From PNKC01 sp039917655 (GTDB lineage Bacteria; Chloroflexota; Dehalococcoidia; Tepidiformales; Tepidiformaceae), in the NCBI GenBank assembly GCA_039917655.1, contig JBDSJC010000130.1, positions 1 to 8,996 on the forward strand: a stretch of DNA of 8,996 nt, written 5' to 3'. Position numbers and translations under genes: made by a program. Position 1 is the first letter of the stretch, and each line of letters opens with the position of its first letter. This document shows positions 1-6,411 of this stretch, piece by piece. The notes beneath the pieces were generated by a model. It saw nothing but the letters and a program-made list of their open reading frames with translations, ran no database searches and was not told where the DNA came from.

Positions 1-1301
1 AGACCGGGGACGCAGACCACCGGGCTGCCGCTACAGACAGCGTCCGGGTCCCACGTGAACCCGGCCGTCAAGGTCTGTTCGCCCGGCAAGCTCGATGTCC
101 AGGTTACACACCGGGGCTGGCCGTTGGAGATACTCAGGTTCTGGACATTTGGGGCGTCGGGTCCGCCGAGGACAGTGAAGAAGATCCCAGCCGTGGAGAT
201 CACATCTGCCTGGTTCGTGCCGGAGATGCAAACCGTTATTGGGGCGCCGGTAACCAGCTTCGCAGACACGAGACCGCCCGGGTCGTTGGGGAAGAAGAGC
301 TCCGGGACGCCCTGGACGAACGTGGCATCGTCCACCAGTGGTGGGTTGACGATCAGCCAGGGTTGATAGATGGAGCTGAAATCGAAGGTGTAGGTGGCAG
401 CCCATGGGAAGGCAGGCGGCGGCCCGCCGTTTGCCGTCGCCGAGATGATCACGCACTGCTCTTTACTATCCGCCGGGACCGTTTGCCCAACGATCAGCGT
501 GTGGGGGCGCTGAGGGGAAACGGACTTGCCGGCGAAGGTCACACCGGGCGTGGACGATCCGCCCGCGAGCACCCAGTTGGCATCGCCCACCTTGTCCGGC
601 TCGATGTTGCCGCGCCCGGTAAGGAATGCTGTCGCAGTTTCCAGAGGGTCAGTGGGCCCAATGCCGCCGTTCCAGCCCACCGTGCAGAGTTCGGCCGGCC
701 GGCCGAGGGGCGTGCCGGGTACTTCCTTCGCCGGGAATGCGGTGCCGCCACAATGCTCCAACACCACGTTCGCCGTCTGAATGTCAACGCTCAGCGGGAG
801 CTGCGGCGGTGCGCCGCTGTAGGTCCAGGTCAACGTCGTCAGTGTCCAGCCAACCGCAGCCTTGATCTGCGCACAGTATTTAACGTCCCCGGTGATGCTC
901 CCAATTGGGCCTTTCACAGCCACCACGGACCCGTTGGTCCGTTGGGCGTCGGTGACGGTGGTCACTTTTTTCCCTCCGCTACTGACCGCGAAACCAAGCG
1001 AACCGGCCGCGGGGAGGACAGCGGGATTCGTCACCGTGACGCAGTACGCGTTCATGATCGGCACGATGATAGTGGCGATGGCACCCTGGTGGGAGGGCTG
1101 GCCAGCGATCAGCGCGGGCGGAGCAAAGGACGGCGTTCGCGAATCAAAGGGATCGAAACTGGCGTTCGTATCCGATGAAGCAGCCGAAGCGTTATGTGGC
1201 GAAGATGGTACGAAGCTGGAAGAGATACTTCCCGAAGCGAGCAGTGTGACAGCGACAAGCACGGCGGCCAAAACGAGATGCCGCCGGATGGATCGATCCA
1301 T
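1..1301 (-). CDS. Large secreted protein of unknown function (C-terminus beyond window)
   Basis: An uninterrupted frame of 433 codons runs from ATG at 1301 off the left edge, so the protein is partial. I read every codon and found no stop. Upstream in this frame a TAA is met before any other ATG or GTG, and GGGGGA lies just before the ATG as a ribosome-binding site, which supports this start. Residues 1-24 form a signal peptide: a basic N-region with RR at 6-7, then a hydrophobic stretch at about 9-22. The mature part is rich in Thr, Ser, Gly, Pro and Val, with scattered Cys (for example C143) often followed by a Trp and alternating Thr/Trp/Phe, as in beta-sandwich, Ig-like domains. That domain reading is inference; I recognise no named family. 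Likely exported, as a surface or extracellular protein. It lies downstream of another exported protein on the same strand, separated by a terminator-like hairpin. Long open frames on the opposite strand here (such as 363-1178) are composition shadows. Confidence 0.8.
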   Translation of the reverse strand, partial: MDRSIRRHLVLAAVLVAVTLLASGSISSSFVPSSPHNASAASSDTNASFDPFDSRTPSFAPPALIAGQPSHQGAIATIIVPIMNAYCVTVTNPAVLPAAGSLGFAVSSGGKKVTTVTDAQRTNGSVVAVKGPIGSITGDVKYCAQIKAAVGWTLTTLTWTYSGAPPQLPLSVDIQTANVVLEHCGGTAFPAKEVPGTPLGRPAELCTVGWNGGIGPTDPLETATAFLTGRGNIEPDKVGDANWVLAGGSSTPGVTFAGKSVSPQRPHTLIVGQTVPADSKEQCVIISATANGGPPPAFPWAATYTFDFSSIYQPWLIVNPPLVDDATFVQGVPELFFPNDPGGLVSAKLVTGAPITVCISGTNQADVISTAGIFFTVLGGPDAPNVQNLSISNGQPRCVTWTSSLPGEQTLTAGFTWDPDAVCSGSPVVCVPG

Positions 1302-1412
1302 GAGTCCCCCAATAGGACTGGCGTGGACGCACCCCGCAGACGTCGGCGTCTGAAATCCCCACTCTTACCAATCCGAAGACTCGACTCTCCAGACCGCTAG
1401 AGGACTTAAGCA

Positions 1413-1442
1413 TTTATCAGCGATGGAGACCCTCTGAGTCAA
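1413..1442 (-). promoter_or_regulatory. Possible sigma-70-type promoter for the secreted protein gene
   Basis: Read on the minus strand, TTGACT (1442-1437, 5 of 6 matches to the -35 consensus) is followed after 18 nt by GATAAA (1418-1413, 4 of 6 matches to the -10 consensus). Transcription would start near 1405 and leave a leader of about 100 nt before the ATG at 1301. It lies between the terminator-like hairpin at 1489-1520 and the gene, as expected for an independent transcription unit. Found by eye only. Confidence 0.35.
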
Positions 1443-1488
1443 GCGCTGAATTGTAAAATCAGTAACGCGGATGACCCGAAAAGAGTTA

Positions 1489-1520
1489 ACCGGGGCGTGC
1501 TGGCCATAGCACGCCCCGGT
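1489..1520 (-). terminator. Strong hairpin, probable intrinsic terminator of the 1550-2344 gene
   Basis: A perfect 12-bp inverted repeat, ACCGGGGCGTGC at 1489-1500 and GCACGCCCCGGT at 1509-1520, encloses an 8-nt loop. It starts about 30 nt past the stop codon of the minus-strand gene at 1550-2344. On the minus strand the stem is followed by TTAACTCTTTTC, a moderately T-rich tract. On the plus strand the following bases are C-rich, so the element is best read as a minus-strand terminator. Confidence 0.7.
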
Positions 1521-1549
1521 CGCCCCCTGACCAAGGTAGAGAGGTAGTC

Positions 1550-2344
1550 CTACCTTTTTGAGCGCCGCCGGGCGTGCGCAATAGCGAAGCCGGCGGAGGG
1601 AATGAACGTGGCCGTCACACCAAAGAGAACGAGCAGAAGGGAAACGGCATTCGCGGATGCGGATGAGGGAGAAGACCCCGCCGAGTCGCCGGTGCTCGGA
1701 GCGAGCGGCGCGCCAGGGCCCTCGCTTCGGCTACCCCGGACTTCGTCGAGAGTTGGTGGCGTTGGCGGCGGCGTTGGCGACGGCAGCGGCGCGACGGTGT
1801 CGATCGGCGCCTGGACCTGAAGCTTGGTGGGGAGCGCCGCGCAGGGGCGGACCGTGAACGGGACGGTGATTCGCGGCGCTCCGAGGTCCACCACGATCTG
1901 CGCGCCAGCGGGGGCCGTGACCTCATAGAAGGAGGTAGCGTCGCAAACGAGCTTCGTGTCGCTGCCGAGGATTTGGCGGACGGTGTAGACGCCGTAAGGC
2001 AGCGCGCTGGTTGCCTCGCTGCTCGTCGGCGCATCCCCGCTGGTACCGAGGGAGAGCGTTTGCGCGACTGCGCCAGCCGAGTTCACAACCTCGAAACGCC
2101 AGGTCCGCGCGGCCGCCCCTGGGCCCGCCTGCAGCGTAACCTGCACCGCGAGTTGGCCTGTCGTTGCGGGCGACTGGGCTGAGGCCAGCGATTGGGTCAA
2201 GCAGACAAACGCGGTCGCCGCGAGGGTCAGCCAGCTGAGCAGCAAGAGCGTGGAACGTCCGGTCGTCATAGTCGTGTCAGCGGGGCGTCCGGCCGGCGCC
2301 TCTTGGGCGGCGGGTGCTCGAACGCTGGACCACAACCCTTTCAT
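1550..2344 (-). CDS. Exported, membrane-anchored surface protein with Pro-rich stalk and sorting-signal-like C-terminus
   Basis: A 264-residue protein starting at ATG 2344, with AGAGGA about 11 nt upstream. The in-frame ATG at 2269 (Met26) would give a more normal signal peptide but has no visible ribosome-binding site. Hydrophobic residues 33-49 end in an ASA site near 54-56, giving a signal peptidase I cleavage site. Residues about 60-170 look beta-rich, with Cys134 and Cys168, and resemble a small carrier or prealbumin-like surface domain (inference). Residues 186-198 form a Pro/Thr stalk. Then come APSTGD (215-220), a Ser-rich stretch, a hydrophobic helix (about 233-257) and a basic tail at 259-264. 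This order copies sortase substrates, but the motif has Ala where LPxTG has Leu-Pro spacing, so sortase anchoring is unproven; the helix alone could hold it in the membrane. No named family recognised. Confidence 0.8.
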   Translation of the reverse strand: MKGLWSSVRAPAAQEAPAGRPADTTMTTGRSTLLLLSWLTLAATAFVCLTQSLASAQSPATTGQLAVQVTLQAGPGAAARTWRFEVVNSAGAVAQTLSLGTSGDAPTSSEATSALPYGVYTVRQILGSDTKLVCDATSFYEVTAPAGAQIVVDLGAPRITVPFTVRPCAALPTKLQVQAPIDTVAPLPSPTPPPTPPTLDEVRGSRSEGPGAPLAPSTGDSAGSSPSSASANAVSLLLVLFGVTATFIPSAGFAIAHARRRSKR

Positions 2345-2409
2345 CGTCTGTCTGTCCTCTGAACGACCAATTCAGTGGCTGTGCGGTTACAGTAGCGGGC
2401 GGCCATGGC

Positions 2410-2421
2410 TAGCGCTATAAG
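2410..2421 (+). promoter_or_regulatory. Possible -10 element and palindrome in the divergent gap
   Basis: TATAAG (2416-2421) matches the -10 consensus at five of six positions, but no good -35 lies at the right distance. It overlaps the 8-bp palindrome TAGCGCTA (2410-2417), which follows another, GCCATGGC (2402-2409). Transcription from here would begin after the ATG at 2405, which would favour the downstream start of the acyltransferase at 2522. The palindromes might be an operator or chance. Confidence 0.2.
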
Positions 2422-2451
2422 AGCGGCGTTAGAAGCATTAGGAGTTTGGCG

Positions 2452-2517
2452 ATGGCGGATTTGGGCCCTCCGCAGCCGCCAGTTGTCGCGCTTCGCAGTC
2501 TCGGGGGCTTACGGTAG
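2452..2517 (+). CDS. Putative 21-codon leader ORF before the acyltransferase gene
   Basis: ATG at 2452 is preceded by AGGAG (2440-2444) at the ideal 7-nt spacing, the best ribosome-binding site in this intergenic stretch. The frame encodes MADLGPPQPPVVALRSLGGLR and stops with TAG at 2515-2517, four bases before the ATG at 2522 that I favour as the acyltransferase start. That ATG has no good ribosome-binding site of its own, so the arrangement fits translational coupling through a leader peptide. The peptide has no recognised function and contains a Pro-Pro-Gln-Pro-Pro run. It overlaps, in another frame, the longer version of the acyltransferase ORF starting at 2405; if that longer start were used, this ORF would be spurious. 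Confidence 0.4.
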   Translation: MADLGPPQPPVVALRSLGGLR

Positions 2518-2521
2518 ATCC

Positions 2522-3655
2522 ATGGTTTCGCTCACCACGGCGCGGCAGGCCGGGCATCGAGAACTGGCGGTGCCGCCGAGGATCGCGGCCGCGTCCTACA
2601 TCCCCGAGTTCGATGTGATGCGCGGCGCCGCGATTGTGTTCGTGGTTTACCTGCATTCGTACTTCAGCGCATGGGAGGTGACTCCCCACCGCGAGAAGCT
2701 GGCGATGCATGTCATCCACCTGTTCGGGCACACCGCGGTGCCAGTCTTCTTCTTCGTCTCGGCCTTCCTTTTGGCGCTGGATTCCACCCCGAGTTTCCGC
2801 CAGTTCGCGAACCGCAAACTGCGCACGATCTGTGTGCCGCTCGCCTTCTGGATGCTGGCCTCGTTCGCCTATCATGCGTGGCAGGACGGCGGCGTCACCG
2901 CCCAACTTGTCCGCTCGCTCGCGCTTTTCGATGTCAGCGGGCAGTTCTACTTCCTCGCCGTGTTGGTCCTCTTCATGGCAGGCTTCTACTTCTTGCGCGG
3001 GGCGTCCACGGCGCTGCTCGGCTGGCTGGCGATTGCGGCGTTCGCCGTCAATCTCGGCGCGATCCTGTTCTACGAACGTTCGACGATCTCTGGTGACTTC
3101 GCGGTGCTGGCGTATCGAAACCCGGCTGTCTGGGTGTTCTTCTACGCATCCGGGTTCTACGTGGGTCGCCGCTGGCGCTCGCTGGACGTGCTCTACGGCC
3201 TCTGGCGGCCCGCCGGCTTGGCGATGGTCGCCGTCGGCGCGGCCTACCTCATCCAAGGCGAGTGGCTCGGCGGATACCCAGTGAGCTATTTCGGCCTCAC
3301 GGTCTTCCTCTTTAGCTGCACGTCGCTCGCGGTCTACCCGAAGCTGGTGCGCGTGCTGCTCCGGGCGCGAGCTGGCGTCCGGGTACTCCGGCCGGTCGGC
3401 GGGCTCTCGAAATACGCCTTCGCCATCTACCTGGTTCACATGCCGTTCTTCATCGGCTGGTTGACGACCAAACTGGTATCGCAGAGCGCGCTGAACGACG
3501 ACTACTTCAAGTTGATGAACGCCCTGTTCGTTGTCGGGTTCTGCGGGGCGCTGGTGTTTGTGATGACGGCCGAGCGCCTCTTCCCTCGGGTGGCCGGGGC
3601 GTTGCTGGCGATCGATAACCGGCGCCCGCGAGTGACTGACGTGGTGATCGGATAG
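2522..3655 (+). CDS. Acyltransferase family 3 membrane protein
   Basis: A 377-residue polytopic membrane protein that should transfer an acyl group, commonly acetyl or succinyl, to a sugar, lipid or cell-envelope glycan; the substrate cannot be told. The hallmarks are present: DVMRG at 31-35 followed by a membrane helix with His45, giving the R-x10-H pair (Arg34, His45) typical of the family; a helix at about 72-86 with the FFFVSAFLLA pattern; several further helices to about 350; and the family's late SKYAFAIYLVH motif at 296-306. The frame is open from ATG 2405, adding 39 residues, but those lack family resemblance. I prefer ATG 2522, because family members start shortly before the D-x-x-RG motif and the leader ORF ends four bases upstream. 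It stands alone, diverging from the surface-protein gene, and may modify an envelope component. Confidence 0.9.
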   Translation: MVSLTTARQAGHRELAVPPRIAAASYIPEFDVMRGAAIVFVVYLHSYFSAWEVTPHREKLAMHVIHLFGHTAVPVFFFVSAFLLALDSTPSFRQFANRKLRTICVPLAFWMLASFAYHAWQDGGVTAQLVRSLALFDVSGQFYFLAVLVLFMAGFYFLRGASTALLGWLAIAAFAVNLGAILFYERSTISGDFAVLAYRNPAVWVFFYASGFYVGRRWRSLDVLYGLWRPAGLAMVAVGAAYLIQGEWLGGYPVSYFGLTVFLFSCTSLAVYPKLVRVLLRARAGVRVLRPVGGLSKYAFAIYLVHMPFFIGWLTTKLVSQSALNDDYFKLMNALFVVGFCGALVFVMTAERLFPRVAGALLAIDNRRPRVTDVVIG

Positions 3656-3760
3656 CGCCATCCGACCCCCCACTGCCGCGAGGATGGGCACACTTGTCTT
3701 GGAGCGTTTCTCCTACGAAGGGTCTAGTCTGTGGTCAATCGAAGCGCGGGAGGCTCGGCC

Positions 3761-4189
3761 ATGGACACTCAGTTGCAGACAGACCTGCTCGATCAAGGAC
3801 CAGACGCGGTCATCTTCGCAGGCACCGACGGGCTGGTTGCCTACTGGAACGCCGCCGCCGAACGCATCTTCGGCCACACCAGCGCCGCCGCCATGGGCCA
3901 GAGCCTGGACATCATCATCCCCGAGCAGTATCGGGAAGCCCACTGGACCGCCTACGACCGTGCACTGGCAGACGGCGATACCAAGTACCGCGGACAATCA
4001 CTGGCAACCCGCTCCGTGCGCGCGGACGGGGAGAAAATCTACGTGGAACTGAGCTTCGGCATCATCAAGGACGCCGCCGGGGCTTCGATCGGCGCCATCG
4101 CCACCGCCCGGGACATCACCGAACGCTTCACCGCGGACCGCGAGATGCGCCGTAAGCTGCGAGAGTTGGAGAAGGCAGCGGCCAATTGA
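3761..4189 (+). CDS. Stand-alone PAS-domain protein
   Basis: A 142-residue protein made almost entirely of one PAS domain (about residues 8-120), with no kinase, cyclase or DNA-binding part. Typical S-box features are visible: the DAVIFAGTDGLVAYWNAAAERIFG stretch near 15-38 (split here: DAVIFAG, then YWNAAAERIFG), the IIPEQYREAHW segment near 52-62, and the closing ARDITER at 115-121. A short charged helix (about 123-142) follows and could mediate dimerisation or partner contact. ATG 3761 is chosen because GGGAGG (3748-3753) lies 7 nt upstream; the frame is open from GTG 3731 but that start has no such site. Such single-domain proteins sense a ligand, redox state or light, or act as an adaptor; the ligand cannot be read here. 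It lies between the acyltransferase and multicopper oxidase genes on the same strand, with gaps of 105 and 236 bp, so co-transcription is uncertain. Confidence 0.85.
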   Translation: MDTQLQTDLLDQGPDAVIFAGTDGLVAYWNAAAERIFGHTSAAAMGQSLDIIIPEQYREAHWTAYDRALADGDTKYRGQSLATRSVRADGEKIYVELSFGIIKDAAGASIGAIATARDITERFTADREMRRKLRELEKAAAN

Positions 4190-4425
4190 ACGCCGATGTC
4201 CTGAGTGCTGAGGACTGAGTAATTTCGGGCAAAAATCGCTCGGACGCGGCGCCTACGCCAGATGCCAAGGGACGGCGCTCATTGTTACGGGTGGCCTCTC
4301 GGGCTGTGCTTTCGACGCCCGCCTGGGCTATTCCCGGCCTTGCGGCCCCTCGCAACGTTACCGATCGGACGTTCAATCGAACTTCTACGGAAGCGAGAAT
4401 ACAAGCACAACTTTGGAGGGTATGG
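4190..4425 (+). other. Intergenic region before the multicopper oxidase gene
   Basis: No gene is supported in these 236 bp. Just after the PAS stop there is a triple heptad CTGAG repeat (4201-4219), which also allows a weak 5-bp hairpin (GTCCT 4198-4202 with AGGAC 4211-4215). The frame of the oxidase is open back to a TTG at 4282, but the residues before Met 4426 are not signal-peptide-like. A CTTC-TACG-GAAG mini-hairpin (4382-4393) with a UNCG-type loop lies about 20 nt before the ribosome-binding site. No convincing -35/-10 pair was found. Confidence 0.5.
4201..4219 (+). repeat. Three tandem CTGAG heptads
   Basis: CTGAG occurs at 4201-4205, 4208-4212 and 4215-4219, at a regular 7-nt period, 12 nt after the PAS gene stop codon. 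The copies read CTGAGTG, CTGAGGA and CTGAGTA. The flanking bases allow a 5-bp hairpin, too weak and without a T-tract to be called a terminator with confidence. Confidence 0.55.
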
Positions 4426-5532
4426 ATGCAAAAATCGTTGATCGATGGACGAATGGGGCGCCGCGGCTTCCTGAAGCGGGCGGGCGTAGTGGGCGCAACC
4501 CTGCCGGTCGCCGGAGGTCTTCTTGTTGGCGCTTGCTACAACGACCCGACCGGCGGCCGTCGTGAGGTGCCCCCTGGTGTGCCCGCAAACTCGGTCAAGC
4601 CCGGCCCAACGCCGGAGGGCGGCGTTACCACGCCCATCTCCCAGGCGGACCCCCACGCCCAGATCGACCTCGACCACAAGAAGGGCGTCGAAGACTTCCT
4701 CAAGAACCAGGCCACACCGATCACAAAGGGCAAGGGTATGCAGCCACTCGCCCCTCGCATCGAGAACGGGGTGAAGATCTTCGACCTCACCTCGGATGAG
4801 GTGGACTGGGAACTGGCGCCCGGGAAGGTCGAAAAGGCGCGCGGCTTCAACGGCATGATCCCCGGACCAACGCTGCGGGCGACCGAGGGCGACACCGTGC
4901 GGATCAATCTGAAGAACAACCTCACCGAGAGCACGACTATCCACTGGCATGGGATCCTCGTCCCCAACAAGCAGGACGGCGTGCCCTATGTCACCCAGGA
5001 ACCGATCAAGCCGGGCGAGACCTACACCTACGAATTCACGCTCCGCAATTCCGGTTCCCACATGTATCACTCGCACCACAACTCAGCCGACCAGGTGAAC
5101 CGCGGCCTCCTCGGCGCCTTCATCATCGACCCGAAGGACAAGGCCAGCTACCCGAAGTACGACCGCGAATACATCCTGATCATGAACGACTCCTTGCTGG
5201 GCTTTAGCTGGAATGGGAAGAGCTTCCCGGCCACGGACGCGCTGGCCGCAAAGAAGGGCGAACGGGTGTTGGTGCGCTGGATGAACGAAGGGATGATGTA
5301 CCACCCGATGCACCTCCATGGGATGACGATGGAAGTCTTCGCACGCGACGGGAACCCGATCGTCCCGCCATATAAGTGCGACACCATTGATGTCCCGCCC
5401 GGCAACCGTTTCGACTGCATTATCGAAGCGACGGAGGTGGGCCTTTGGGCGTTCCACTGTCACGTGCTTTCGCACGCCGAGAACGCGGCGGGCTTCTTCG
5501 GCCTGGTCTCCGTGCTGGCAATCACCGAATAG
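4426..5532 (+). CDS. Two-domain multicopper oxidase, Tat-exported, probable lipoprotein
   Basis: A 368-residue laccase-like copper enzyme that should oxidise a substrate (phenolic, metal ion or other) and reduce oxygen to water outside the cytoplasmic membrane. ATG 4426 is chosen for GGAGGG at 4415-4420, 5 nt upstream. RRGFLK (12-17) is a twin-arginine export motif, and LVGAC with Cys37 is a plausible lipobox. Residues 40-75 are a Pro/Gly-rich linker. Cupredoxin domain 1 (about 115-240) carries HWHG (H173, H175) and HSHH (H215, H217), without a Cys, so no type 1 copper there. Domain 2 (about 245-368) carries HPMHLHG (H293, H296, H298) and HCHVLSH (H344, C345, H346, H350), providing the type 1 site and half of the trinuclear cluster. 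Two domains with type 1 copper only in the second match type B two-domain oxidases, which work as trimers (family knowledge). The usual axial Met position appears to be Phe. Not a nitrite reductase: its motifs are absent. Confidence 0.93.
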   Translation: MQKSLIDGRMGRRGFLKRAGVVGATLPVAGGLLVGACYNDPTGGRREVPPGVPANSVKPGPTPEGGVTTPISQADPHAQIDLDHKKGVEDFLKNQATPITKGKGMQPLAPRIENGVKIFDLTSDEVDWELAPGKVEKARGFNGMIPGPTLRATEGDTVRINLKNNLTESTTIHWHGILVPNKQDGVPYVTQEPIKPGETYTYEFTLRNSGSHMYHSHHNSADQVNRGLLGAFIIDPKDKASYPKYDREYILIMNDSLLGFSWNGKSFPATDALAAKKGERVLVRWMNEGMMYHPMHLHGMTMEVFARDGNPIVPPYKCDTIDVPPGNRFDCIIEATEVGLWAFHCHVLSHAENAAGFFGLVSVLAITE

Positions 5533-5552
5533 CAGCCGTTTGGGACGCGGGC

Positions 5553-6374
5553 TTAGCGCCGCGGCGAATCCTGCCACGGGCCGGGCGCAGTCTCGCTGGA
5601 CCACGTCTCCACGATGCGCCCGGCCTGGACCCGGAAGATCTCGATCCCGCTGAAAGCGAACGGCTCGAGCTTTTCCGGGTCCGTGCCCGTCATGCTGAAG
5701 CGCGCCACCACGCGGTCGCCTTCGGCCACCAGGTCGTCGTTCGTGAAATGCAGGTCCGGCACCTGCTTGCGGAACGAGGCGATGCGCTCGACGTTTTCGG
5801 CGATCCCAATGCGGCGCGCCCGCTTGCCCGGGTCGTGACGAATGCAACGGTCGCTCACCAATGCGCCCACCCGCTCCAGCTGGCCACCGTTCCAGACATC
5901 CTCGGTCCAGCGGATGACGACCTGCTTGTTTCCATGCAAATCTGGTTCGGCCATCTCCTGGGTGAACTCCTTCCAGAGCCGCACGCGGCGCTCCACGATC
6001 TGGTAGCCCAGTGAATCGTAAAGCGTGCGCGCGGGGGCGTTATCGGCGCGGACCGTAAGCTGCATGCCGTGCAATCCGCGCTGCCGGTAGTGCTGTTCGG
6101 CCATCGCCACCAGCCGCCGGCCAATGCCTCGGCCCGTATGCGTGGGCGCCACAACAAGGTTCTCAACCCCGCCGAGCGTCTTCCCGTGAGCCTTGAACTC
6201 GCTGCAAAGGACGCCGCCCACTAGCACTCCGTGGTCCATCGCCACCCAGAGATCGTGAGGGAGCGTGGCCATCACACGCGCGGGATGCCCGGCATCTTCC
6301 ACGCCCTGTTCGAAGAGCGCGAGGAAGGCAGCGCCATGCACGCTCGGGTCGGCCTGCACGAACTCGATGTCCAC
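5553..6374 (-). CDS. GNAT acetyltransferase fused to a SnoaL-like (NTF2-fold) domain
   Basis: A 273-residue two-domain protein. Residues about 1-137 are a GNAT N-acetyltransferase: the acetyl-CoA loop GRGIGRRL at 81-88 after strand ENLVVAP (71-77), and the motif B segment NAPARTLYDSLGY at 112-124. Residues about 149-262 look like a SnoaL-type ester or polyketide cyclase domain: NKQVVIRWTEDVWNGG at 149-164, HDP at 180-182, and the closing GIEIFRVQAGRIVETW at 243-258. Acceptor and reaction are unknown; the second domain may be a binding module. The start is GTG 6374, with GAGGAGG about 10 nt upstream. It is 37 bp behind the response regulator and probably in its operon. Its stop lies 20 bp from the convergent oxidase stop. 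Each domain is common alone; the fusion seems unusual to me. Confidence 0.85.
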   Translation of the reverse strand: MDIEFVQADPSVHGAAFLALFEQGVEDAGHPARVMATLPHDLWVAMDHGVLVGGVLCSEFKAHGKTLGGVENLVVAPTHTGRGIGRRLVAMAEQHYRQRGLHGMQLTVRADNAPARTLYDSLGYQIVERRVRLWKEFTQEMAEPDLHGNKQVVIRWTEDVWNGGQLERVGALVSDRCIRHDPGKRARRIGIAENVERIASFRKQVPDLHFTNDDLVAEGDRVVARFSMTGTDPEKLEPFAFSGIEIFRVQAGRIVETWSSETAPGPWQDSPRR

Positions 6375-6394
6375 GGGTGGATGGCCTCCTCGTG

Positions 6395-6410
6395 CTGGCG
6401 CCGCCGCCAG
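6395..6410 (-). other. Hairpin between response regulator and GNAT fusion genes
   Basis: CTGGCG (6395-6400) and CGCCAG (6405-6410) form a perfect 6-bp stem with a 4-nt loop, one base past the stop codon of the response regulator and just before the ribosome-binding site of the next gene. No T-tract follows, so it does not look like a full terminator; it could stabilise the upstream message or lower downstream expression. Confidence 0.4.
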
Positions 6411-6411
6411 A

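Noticed and set aside
363..1178. Plus-strand open frame of 271 codons
   Set aside because: It is in codon register with the minus-strand secreted-protein gene, which has a signal peptide and ribosome-binding site. The plus frame gives an Arg/Gly/His-rich sequence with no domain, typical of antisense high-GC shadows.
1541..1555. Small inverted repeat AGGTA/TACCT across a stop codon
   Set aside because: Only 5 bp with a 4-nt loop. It overlaps the stop codon and a much stronger hairpin follows, so it is probably chance.
2438..3691. Minus-strand open frame of 417 codons opposite the acyltransferase
   Set aside because: Its length comes from GC-rich codon bias of the real gene. The product is rich in His, Arg, Glu and Gln with no recognisable motif, whereas the plus frame has clear acyltransferase motifs.
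4422..4565. Second ATG overlapping the oxidase start, opening a 47-codon frame
   Set aside because: It shares the oxidase ribosome-binding site but is very close to it, and yields an Arg-rich peptide with no features. The frame from 4426 has Tat and lipobox signals.
4285..5847. Minus-strand open frames opposite the multicopper oxidase
   Set aside because: They are antisense to a gene with complete copper-binding motifs and show low-complexity Arg/Val/Gly composition without domains.
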